Shown here piece by piece: positions 27,607-35,869 of a stretch of DNA of 64,000 bases. Position 1 is the first letter of the stretch. Each line of letters starts with the position of its first letter. The notes beneath the pieces were generated by a model that ran no database searches, had not been told where the DNA came from, and saw only the letters and a program-made list of their open reading frames with translations. The position numbers and the translations under genes were made by a program. Origin of the DNA: Eleginops maclovinus (taxonomy: Eukaryota; Chordata; Actinopteri; Perciformes; Eleginopidae); contig NC_086355.1 in assembly GCF_036324505.1 (NCBI RefSeq), positions 25,106,518-25,170,517 of the forward strand. The letters are read 5' to 3'.

Positions 27607-27712
27607 CTTGGGCCATAGAAATCAATAGAATTGGACGGGACTTAGTGCTTCCAGGCGGGTTTGGAGCATTTTTTGGTCTGGAAATCATCAGCCTCATCTG
27701 GCAACCCTGACT

Positions 27713-27713
<1 letters not shown>

Positions 27714-27791
<78 letters not shown>
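27714..27791. repeat. (CA)n microsatellite in the MADF-gene intron
   Basis: About 39 units. Shorter CA and CT-rich runs lie at 27524-27605. Confidence 0.97.
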
Positions 27792-27794
<3 letters not shown>

Positions 27795-28185
27795 TCAGGT
27801 TCCTGCCTGCATGAATGTATGAAGACTCATTACCCCAGGTCCTATTATTTGAGTAGGGTCTCTCTTGTATAGCAGTATTTTGTAAATAACAACTGAATGC
27901 ATATCCTGAAACAGGACATGACAGATGCCATAGGTCTATGTGGGTGTATGATATTTCTGTTCCACATATACAGTAACAGAATGATCTGCTCCATGACAGG
28001 AGAGAGCAGCATGCAATGGGGGAGATGCATGTCTGATTGTGTCTGTTCCACAATAAGCAATATGATCAGAGAGAGTTCAAACATAGATGGTCTAGAATGG
28101 AGTTTTGCACATGTTACATAACATGTGCAAATATCCATGCTCCCTCATACCAAAATAATTCACGTTTCATTCATTCACTCGGGAC

Positions 28186-29468
28186 ATAGACTGTATATAT
28201 TGATGGACAGAGGTTCGTCCGTTAAAAGTGAAGCAAGCGCTAGTCCAGAGCCCCCTGGTGGCTGGCTGCAGTACAATGCGTAGCTCCGCCCATTCCCAAG
28301 TATTTTCAATGGGAAAGTAACCAACTTTCTATGTCACTTTTCTCACCTAAAACAAATTTTGCATCCACAACTTTTTATTCGAAAAAATAGCTTTCAAGGT
28401 GCTTCACATCACACCATTTTTCTTTTTCCCGAGAAATTATTTTCTTTAATGTTATTTTAATAAATATAAAAGGGGCGTGGTTACACTTTGATTGACAGTG
28501 CAGCCGCTTGCAACCTCCTTCAACATTTCATTTCATTCAGAGTAGCTGTAGGCTCGGCTGTAGTGGTGTTCTTTTGTCAGGCAACTCATATTTGTTTTAT
28601 TTGCTGTTATTACTTTACATTTATATATTGACAGTCATGTCGTGTTGTGCTGTTGATTGTACTAACAGGCCATCTCAGGGGAGCTCTGTGCAGTTTTTTC
28701 GGTAAGTGAATATTAACTTAATATTAGCTAGTGAACTCATTAAAATGACGGTAGCGATAGCTTAGCCGCTAACGTTAGAAAGTTAACTTAATTTGACAGT
28801 AATCTATAGATTTTCGGACATCCTTGAAAGGATTATGGTCATATACCAACGAAAAACAGATAGATTTGTATGTTGAAGACAGACTTGTGTTCAGACTTTA
28901 TAGATACAGTCAATAGTCTATATATACAGTCTATGATACAGTCTAAGTGGGTGCTAACGTCAATCTTAACTTCACCAACTAGCTATCGCTACTATGAAGG
29001 TTAGCTTCTATGCTATCTAACGTTAACGGTAATGTCAATTAAGTTATTAGCTGGTAAACTGGTGTCTACAATCAAAAACTATAAGCTGTCTGAGGTGTAT
29101 TTCACAAACACAGACAAGAGGTTTGTTTTACATACGTTACACTTACCGGAGAAAATCCAAATACCCAGACCGAACTGGGCACTGTAGTTTCAGCCAGTTT
29201 AGCCCCAGAGAGTCGGACTGGGCCTGTGTGTGTGGTGGGGAACGGACGGAGAAGGGGGCGTGTTTCACTCGATAAGGGGCGTGTTTCACTCGATGAGTGG
29301 GCGGGTCTGATCGCGACCTCCTCTTCACTGCGCATGCTTCAGATTCTACTGCGCAAGCGTACTTCGAACTGGCTCCAAATTTTCAAAGATGGCGTCGCCT
29401 CGGTTGCTTCAATTCTATAGAACACAGCTGAATGGAGCCACTCTGTCCATCTATATATACAGTCTATG
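28186..29468 (+). mobile_element. Non-autonomous element with a THAP exon, possibly P-like
   Basis: The ends read ATAGACTGTATATAT and, inverted, CATAGACTGTATATATAG. The flanking direct repeat is CTCGGGAC, extendable to CTCGGGACA (28178-28186 and 29469-29477). It lies within the intron of the Harbinger MADF gene. An 8-bp duplication together with a THAP exon suggests the P superfamily, but no transposase core is present, so this is inference. The exact first base is ambiguous by one. Confidence 0.75.
28637..28701 (+). pseudogene. First coding exon of a THAP-domain protein (orphan)
   Basis: ATG at 28637 encodes MSCCAVDCTNRPSQGS, then SVQFFR, and ends in CG/GTAAGTG, a good splice donor. This is the start of a C2CH THAP zinc finger: the first two Cys with spacing C-x3-C, then the NR pair and an F-x-R stretch. 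The rest of the THAP domain (a Cys, a His and the AVPTIF-like end) and any transposase were not found downstream within the element, so it is a stranded exon. THAP fingers serve as the DNA-binding domain of P-type transposases and of several host proteins. Confidence 0.6.
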
Positions 29469-30055
29469 CTCGGGACAGCTAAAACGATAGCTATGCTGCG
29501 CTAGCAGCGCTAGCTATGCTATCGTGACATCGGCGTCATAATAAACCAACCAAAAGATTTGAACGGACCTGTCTTGCCTGCCGTGCGTGCTACATCCTCC
29601 CACGCCATAGCTTTGATGTTTATATTTCTGTATCCCTCTGCGGACAGGTCGTACAGCACCCGGTGCCCTGAAACCGCCAGGATGATTTTCTCAGACCCGT
29701 CCGCCATGTTCTTTTTTTTTTTTACCGGAGCCTCGACTTGTACGGATTATTTTTTTAGGTAGTACGGTGTCCACTAGATGGCGTATTCCGGCCACCGGAG
29801 TCATTTTCCGCATGTAGTGTGCAGCCGGCATTTCCCTTTCATGCAAATGAGCTGAAGCTGGCCGCGCCCCTTTGGAGCGCAACTCTGTCTCTGTCAGTTT
29901 TCTAACGGAGAAACTCAGCTAAACGCTGACGTGATTAAAATGATCCTTTTTTTTTATTATTACAATTATTATGTTCCAAACCACATCCAGCATTATTTCT
30001 GAAACACTTCTCAGTGTATACCACTAGAACACAGACATTATATGTATTATATACA

Positions 30056-30363
30056 GGGTTTCCCGCTGAAGACTAGTCAGTGAAGGTGGTGGGCTGTCCG
30101 GGGGGAGGGGGGCGTCAGGGTGAGGTAGGCCTGCTTCGTCGCATGAAGACGCCCGCAATTTTTGTTTTTTCCAATTCATGACACGGTTTCTTTTATTATT
30201 ACTTTTTTAAATGCGTTCTGCAGAGAAGGGAGGCTGGCGTTGGCCACGGTTTGGAATGAGAGAAAACAGGACAGAGTAACACGGCAAATATCGCTCTTGT
30301 TTGGTTTTTTTTTCTTTGCAAGACCTTAGTTAAGGCGGCAGGCGTGCGTTGCTTAGGCGGCCG
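30056..30363. mobile_element. GC-rich insertion in MITE copy B, element fragment
   Basis: Compared with copy A, about 308 bp is inserted between TTATATACA and CAACTCTAA. It begins GGGTTTCCCGCTGAAG and ends TTAGGCGGCCG. Fish repeats with such ends exist, but no TSD or matching terminal repeat could be shown. Confidence 0.5.
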
Positions 30364-30398
30364 CAACTCTAAATCCTTCCTCTGCAGACATCCTGCTG

Positions 30399-30399
<1 letters not shown>

Positions 30400-30444
<45 letters not shown>
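30400..30444. repeat. (CA)n microsatellite in MITE copy B
   Basis: About 22 units at the same position as the CA runs in copies A and E. Confidence 0.95.
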
Positions 30445-30447
<3 letters not shown>

Positions 30448-30486
30448 AATGCGGAGGGGATTCAGCTCGCACTGTATATAGCAGAC

Positions 30487-30704
30487 CAGTGTTCGAACTA
30501 TGCCGAGATTTTCGGGGGGTCCCATTTTTCTCTCGGGGGGGGGGGGGGGGGGGGGCGCTTGCTCTTGCGCTTGACTCAGAGCGCGGATCTCTAAAACACT
30601 ATTTTAGAGTACCCCCAACATTTCCCAAATCATGTTTTCGGGGGATCTCGTGTCAGTTTCAGGGGGTCTCGGATCCCCCGAGTCCCCCCGTAGTTCGGAC
30701 ACTG
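30487..30704. mobile_element. Small GC-rich hAT MITE
   Basis: The ends are CAGTGTTCGAACTATG and, inverted, CAGTGTCCGAACTACGG. The 8-bp duplication TAGCAGAC lies at 30479-30486 and 30705-30712. It is 218 bp, non-coding, and holds a run of 21 G at 30535-30555. Confidence 0.88.
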
Positions 30705-30902
30705 TAGCAGACGATAGGTTGGGACGTGTCACGTGGGCGGGACGTTGCCAGGAGTTCAATGTAAAGCCAGCCCACATTTCTGATATGACGTCATATTGGC
30801 AGCAAATCTGGATCAGCTCGTTTGTACCCCCGTTTTTAGAGATGTTGGTAAGGAGGAAAAGAGAGAGGGTTGTATTTTCTGACAGTTACGAGTCTACTTA
30901 CA

Positions 30903-30972
30903 CACCGGGACACATATTTATGTATAAATATGTGTCCCGGTGGGGACTCAGTGCGAGCTGAATCCCCTCCGG
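30903..30972. repeat. Fold-back palindrome plus inverted copy of MITE sequence
   Basis: 19-bp arms (30903-30921 and 30924-30942) pair perfectly around a GT loop. Immediately after, CAGTGCGAGCTGAATCCCCT is the exact inverse of 30452-30473. Copies A and E lack both, so the segment arose within this copy, most simply by template switching. Confidence 0.85.
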
Positions 30973-31013
30973 GAAGACAGCAAAGTACATTTTGCATAAT
31001 AACGGACCTTTAA

Positions 31014-31844
31014 CAGAAATATGCTACTGTTCAAATAATGATATACAAACTCTGATCATACACCACTAGTTAAGGTTTGGTTACTTTCAAGCAAAACACC
31101 CGGTCAAAATGTCCTCTTCAATAGGGTTATTCTAGCTTTGACATCACACTTGTTAATCATTTCGGAATAGAATATGGTAATGGTTAGTTGGTAAAAGACA
31201 AAAGCTTGATGAGAGACCTTCGTCCTCTGCTGACTCGGCTTCGTAAACACTAGTTCTGAAAAGAGTCATTTTCCTGTGGCTGCTGGAGGGCTTGGTTGAA
31301 TGTTAGCAAGTTATTTTCTTCAGCATTGGATGTCATACAGTATGTTCTCTTTAGTGCTGGGAGAATGAACTCAGTTTAGATTATCTGCTACTCTCAAAAC
31401 TGATGTCAATGATGGAGATTCTGAAACCTTCTTATACAATGTGAAAGGCGTAATATTGTCAAGTAACGGGACACAAGGCGGCATACTTTGTATACTGTCC
31501 ATTGTGGTCTTATAAGTTTATAACATAACATTTCAGAGAATGGTTATGAAGCCAGATTTGGTTTAAAGACTATGTTCTTTGAATGAGCTCTCAAAAACTC
31601 TGAGAAGCAAAACGTTTTTTTTTTCATTTATACCTCCTTAATAACCTGCAATGCATGAAAGTAAAATGGCATTCAAGTGCTGAGCTTTTGCCTTTATGGA
31701 TTTCCAGCTGGTAACCAAGCAGCTGATTGTTCCATCACGGATATGATTCAAATATTTTAACTAACTAGTATCCTAAAGCATAACTACTGCTGCCTTTCTT
31801 CGATATAGATTACAGCTCGACATACCCTTCAACCATCTATCATC
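31014..31844. other. Unannotated DNA
   Basis: Nothing recognised on either strand. Confidence 0.5.
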
Positions 31845-32085
31845 CATCCATCCGTTCTTCCATCTGTTCTTCCATCCATCCATCAATCCATCCATCCATC
31901 ATCCATCCATCCATCCATCCATCCATCCATCCATCCATCCATCCATCCATCCATCCATCCATCCATCCATCCATCCATCCATCCATCCATCCATCCACCC
32001 ATCCACCCAACCAACCAACCATTCATCTAACAATTAATCCAACCATCAACCTATCTATCTATCCATCCACCCATCCATCCATTTG
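31845..32085. repeat. (CATC)n tetranucleotide microsatellite
   Basis: A CATC array, purest at 31898-31996, degrades into CAAC and TATC variants at both edges. Asp-Gly-Trp-Met frames on the minus strand are artefacts. Confidence 0.95.
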
Positions 32086-32136
32086 TTCTGCCATCCAACC
32101 ATCCACTCTGCTCTATGCCCTTCATGCTTTTTCAAA

Positions 32137-32159
32137 GAGAGAGAGAGAGAAAGATAGAT

Positions 32160-32199
<40 letters not shown>
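32137..32199. repeat. (GA)n microsatellite
   Basis: A GA run with a few GATA interruptions. Confidence 0.95.
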
Positions 32200-32886
32200 G
32201 ATAGAGGCTTGCACACACACATTTACACAGAAAGGGAAACACAGCCCCTTGTGGATTTTTCCTTAAGCATGTTCTGTTCTTCAAAGCCAATTGAAGCTCA
32301 TGCATGTCTGCATCCTATGGAGGCTCTTTGGGAGGATTAGCATAATGAGGCAGCACTGCAGCACATAGCAGCTGCTCCTCAGGCCCTCTTTCCACCTGCA
32401 CCTCAGATCTTGTCTTTCAACAACAGACGGGATGACCTCCACCATCACACTCTGCAGGACATCCAGTGACAGCAGAAGATAACATGCAAAAGATGTGGGA
32501 GTTTTACTGTGACACCGGGCGTGCTCAGCAGGCCTGTAAAAGCAGCTGTAATCAGATAAAGACACAGAGAAGCTACACAGAATAGGGGAGTCTAAATGGA
32601 GGTGCATTGAAGGACAAAATGGTATATGGTAAATGGAGAACAGGGGTGGTATGTGGTGCGGAAACGCTAACGGAGGCTTAACGCAATCAATATGGTTTTG
32701 GAGAGGGTGTGTGTCTGTGTGTGTTTGGAAGATAAGGAAAGCAAAGGTGTAGCACTTAAGCACAACAAAGGACAGTGAATATCTGAAGGTGAACAGCATG
32801 TGCACGGAAGAACTCGGATTGGCATGGATCTACTTAAAATCCATCTGAAGGCTATATCCCCTCCTCTCCTTCTATATAGGAATACA
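32200..32886. other. Unannotated DNA with a long chance frame
   Basis: A 174-codon frame on the minus strand (32805-32281) has no recognised domain and no splice support. I do not call it a gene. Confidence 0.4.
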
Positions 32887-33031
32887 TACAGCTCTGGAAA
32901 AAATTAAGAGACCACTCCAAATGTTTCTTAAATCTTTATCTCTACATCATGGCTGCCAGTGCCAGTGGCAGCCAGTGACCAGTGAGTGAGAGGATACAAT
33001 GATGGAGCGTGTTAGGAAGTGACACACAGAC

Positions 33032-35292
33032 AAACGAAAATTCCCAAAAAGTTGGGAACACGATTATCTTTTTACCGAGGTCGATTCCACCGCAGTGTGT
33101 CTGGTATGTAAGCAAAGGGTTGCTGTTTCAAAGGAGTATAACATTCGTCGTCACTATGAAACTAAGCATTCTGAGTTCGCAAAATACACAGGAGAGCATC
33201 GCAAGGTGAAGATAGCAGACTTGCTAACGAAGCTAACCACCCAGTAGCGAACTTTACTTCAGCCGTCTACTGCACAAGAAAATGCCACTCGGGCAAGTTA
33301 TCTCATTAGCAATGTCATTGTCAGAAGTGGACAAGCTTTTGCGGCGGGTGATTTTGTCAAAGAGTGTCTGACAATTGCTGCTGAAGTTGTGTGTCCAAAT
33401 CAGATGCAGGTTTTTTCTCAGATTAGTCTTTCACGGAACACGGTCACCCGCCGCGTTGAGGACATGGCCGAAGACGTTCGGAGCCAGATAGCCCAAAGAG
33501 CAGGTCGGTTTTCTGCCTTCTCCATTGCGTGCAACGAAAGCACCAACATATCTGCCTTCGCACAGTTGCTGGTGTTTTTGCGAGGCGTCAGTGAGGACTT
33601 TGAAATGTGCCAAGAACTAGCAGCCCTTGAAACACTGAAAGGGACAACAAAAGGTATCAATATGTTTATGGCAGTGCAGCAAGTTATTGACAAGAACGGT
33701 TTGAAGTGATAGAATCGGAGGATAAAACCCTCTTTATTAGTCACATACATGCACACAGCAGAGCACACACAGTGAAATCGGTCCTCTGCATTTAACCCAT
33801 CCTAGTACTAGGAGCAGTGGGCAGCTATCCTCAATCTTCAGCTTCAAGGGAGAGACAAGATAATCACTCAGATGTATGACCATGTCAGAGCCTTCAAGCA
33901 AAAGCTCCAGTTGCTTAGCAGACAAGTGGGAAAACCTATCTGGCATCACGACTGATGGAGCCCCGGCCATGGTCGGTAAGAGAGCAGGCCTAACTGCACT
34001 TGTGTCGGTCAAAGTCTGTGAGTTTGGTGGCTCAATTTTTAAATACCATTGTATTTTGCATCAGGAGCAACTGTGCGCTAAACACATCGGCTTGAAGAAC
34101 GTGATGCAGCATGTTGACAATATTGTCAATACTATTCGCTCAAAGGCGCTCTCACACCGTCAGTTCAAAGCTCTTCTTGATCAGATGGATGCCCAGTACG
34201 GTGATGTATTGTACCACCAGGAGGTGCGGTGGCTGAGCCGTGGGAAAGTTTTACGACGTGTCTTTGAACTGCTTGAGGAAATCAGGGTGTTTCAAGCCAC
34301 GAAGACGAACAGCATCCAAGTGCCCTCGGACAGTCACTGGCTTGCAGACCTGACTTTTCTTGTGGACATCACAGAGCTACTGAATATCCTCAATCTTCAG
34401 CTTCAAGGGAGAGACCAGATAATCACTCAGATGTATGACCATGTCAGAGCCTTCAAGCAAAAGCTCACGTTGCTTAGCAGACATCTCTCAACCGGTGAGA
34501 TCTAACTTAAAACAATATATTAGGCTTGTTATCACAACCATGTTATTATATTTGTGTGATGCATGCATACTTTGTGTTGGTGGAAAATAGATGTTCTTTT
34601 TAAATCTAGGCATTAAATCTACTAGCAGTATCAGTATTTGTTTTTCATAGCCTACTGCAGCCATAAACAAAACAAAAGAAGTAGTTTGTTTCTCATTTGA
34701 TTGATGTTTGGTGTTTCATTTCATGAACAACCTTGCATCTAACATTGCTACTTTTGTCTTTGTGTCTGTACATTCAGGAAATTTGGCACATTTTCCCAGC
34801 CTCAGCGAAGTTGGGTTGATGGAGGAAGACACACCAAAATACCTCAACATTCTCAGCAATCTTGTGGTGGAGTTCGACCTTCGCTTTGAAGATTTTCGTG
34901 GAAATACAACAGCATTTGAGCTGTTTGCTCAACCCTTTTCTGTAAATTTGGATGCAGTCAGGGAGGAGCTTCACATGGAACTTTTGGAACTTCAGTCTGA
35001 TTCAGACCTCCATAGCAGGTTCAGAGAGCTTTCCTTACAGGACTTTTACAGATGTGTTCCCGCACACAGATATGGCAAGATCCGCAAACATGCCCAGGTT
35101 ATGTTATCCCTCTTTGGAAGTACCTACGTCTGTGAGCAGGCTTTCAGCCGTATGAATCTTAACAAGTCCAAACTGCGAAATGCTTTATCTGACTCTCACC
35201 TACATGACATTCTCACTTTGTCAGTTAGTCAGCTTGAGCCTGATATTGAGAGACTTTTAAAAACGAAGAACAGGCTTCATGGCTCCCACTGA
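33032..35292 (+). pseudogene. BED-finger hAT transposase, disrupted by a stop and an insertion
   Basis: The first frame (33032-33706) encodes a BED zinc finger (CLVCKQRVAVSKEYNIRRHYETKH) and the start of the core (FSIACNESTNISAFAQLLVF). It is interrupted by one TAG at 33245-33247. A 220-bp insertion at 33707-33926 then breaks the gene in the middle of GLK/WENLSG. Downstream come ITTDGAPAMVGKRAG (second acidic motif) and FKYHCILHQEQLCAKHIG. An intron at 34495-34777 joins STG/NLAHF in frame. The end, FGSTYVCEQAFSRMNLNKSK, is the hAT dimerisation region, stopping at 35292. The layout resembles transposases annotated as GTF2IRD2- or ZBED-like proteins. Apart from the stop and the insertion the frame is well kept, so inactivation is fairly recent. 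Confidence 0.82.
33707..33926 (+). repeat. Composite filler insertion inside the hAT transposase
   Basis: The first half (33709-33825) resembles a dispersed fish repeat (CTCTGCATTTAACCCATCCT, then AGGAGCAGTGGGCAGC). The second half (33826-33924) is a 99-bp copy of 34385-34483 of the same gene with three mismatches. Only 2-3 bases (TG or GTG) match at the junctions, so no clear TSD is present. Confidence 0.85.
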
Positions 35293-35869
35293 TAGGCCTA
35301 CTTCAGGCAGAATGTGTAGGCCTAGGCCTCCAATGTGTCACCTTGGAGTACTTTAGGCCCAAGGCCTAGTAATGTTCCATGTCTGTCTTCAAATATTTTG
35401 TAGTGCTTCAATTATGCTTCTAATTTAAAGAAGCCAGATTGATGTTCAGTAATTTTATGAACATAAATGTGAAGCACCATAAACATTGTCATTCATTTTT
35501 CAAAATTACTTTGTGATAGTGTTTATTTTGCACACCTATGCTTAACTTAAAGTACTGCACACATATATTAACTGCACACGTATATTTAACTTAATGTACT
35601 GCAAAATTAACATTTTTGGCCCATGACCCTCCCCCCACATTTAATTTTGGCCCTCCACTGGGAAGTATTTGGGCACCCCTGCTCTACATGTATGGCAGCC
35701 ATTCCAGTGTCTGTTGAATTCCAACACAGAAAAATTGTCAGTAGTTTAAGAGAATACAATAAAACAAAAAAAACAAAACAAAAATTGAACTCAAAGACAT
35801 GTCTATAAATAATAAAACAAGAGAAACTGATAATGTTGAAGTGGTCTCTTCATTTTTTCCGCGGCTGTA

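Larger units (their letters stand above)
26993..29707 (-). pseudogene. MADF/Myb-like protein of the Harbinger element, two exons
   Basis: Exon 1 runs 29707-29569 from an ATG (MADGSEKIILAVSGHRVLYD). Exon 2 starts at 27459. The junctions ACAG/GTCCGT and TTTTCAG/TGAAGG rejoin the frame as AGKTVKEVKKRWRDLRDTYV. This is a complete MADF-type DNA-binding domain (about residues 5-75), followed by an acidic Glu/Val tract. In PIF/Harbinger elements this second protein helps the transposase bind and enter the nucleus. The intron was enlarged by the THAP-exon element and microsatellites. The hAT at 24907-26995 cuts off the last codons: a TAG from its terminal repeat now ends the frame, and the original tail continues at 24898-24848, antisense to the transposase remnant. 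Confidence 0.8.
19956..29830 (+). mobile_element. PIF/Harbinger transposon interrupted by three elements
   Basis: The right end, inverted, reads TGCCGGCTGCACACTACATG, then CGG. The left end carries the same terminal repeat, but it is cut after TGCCGGCTGCA by the pogo-like element and resumes at 23062. Flanking TTT at 19953-19955 and 29831-29833 is a 3-bp duplication, as expected for this superfamily (usually TWA). After removing the insertions about 3.4 kb remains, with a transposase gene on the plus strand and a MADF-domain gene on the minus strand, the two-gene layout of PIF/Harbinger elements. Confidence 0.85.
18857..31013 (+). mobile_element. TTAA-flanked MITE, copy B, split by nested insertions
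   Basis: The left part (18857-19007, 19935-19955) and right part (29831-30055, 30364-30486, 30705-31013) align in order with copy A at 1957-2760. The start is TTAAAGGTCTCCTATTATGC and the end is GCATAATAACGGACCTTTAA. Removing the insertions leaves about 0.82 kb, against 804 bp and 799 bp for copies A and E. This element is therefore the oldest layer of the nest. Confidence 0.88.
32948..35681 (+). mobile_element. hAT element with a decayed transposase
   Basis: The 8-bp duplication CTCTACAT lies at 32940-32947 and 35682-35689, within the Tc1-type element. Ends are CATGGCTGCC and, inverted, CAGGGGTGCC, an imperfect hAT terminal repeat. Length is 2734 bp. Confidence 0.85.
32889..35867. mobile_element. 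Short Tc1-type element split by a hAT
   Basis: The left end CAGCTCTGGAAAAAATTAAG (then AGACCACT) matches the inverse of the right end, CAGCCGCGGAAAAAATGAAG (then AGACCACT). TA flanks both ends (32887-32888 and 35868-35869). Without the hAT about 240 bp remains, too short for a transposase, so it is a MITE-like deletion derivative. The TA target suggests Tc1/mariner. Confidence 0.75.

Noticed and set aside
28186..29468. Firm assignment of the THAP-exon element to the P superfamily
   Set aside because: Only the first THAP exon and an 8-9 bp duplication support it; Kolobok and other elements also carry THAP fingers.
29559..29762. Plus-strand open frame over the MADF exon
   Set aside because: It is the antisense shadow of the minus-strand MADF exon 29707-29569.
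32281..32805. 174-codon minus-strand frame
   Set aside because: Low-complexity, no known domain; a chance frame in repeat-poor DNA.
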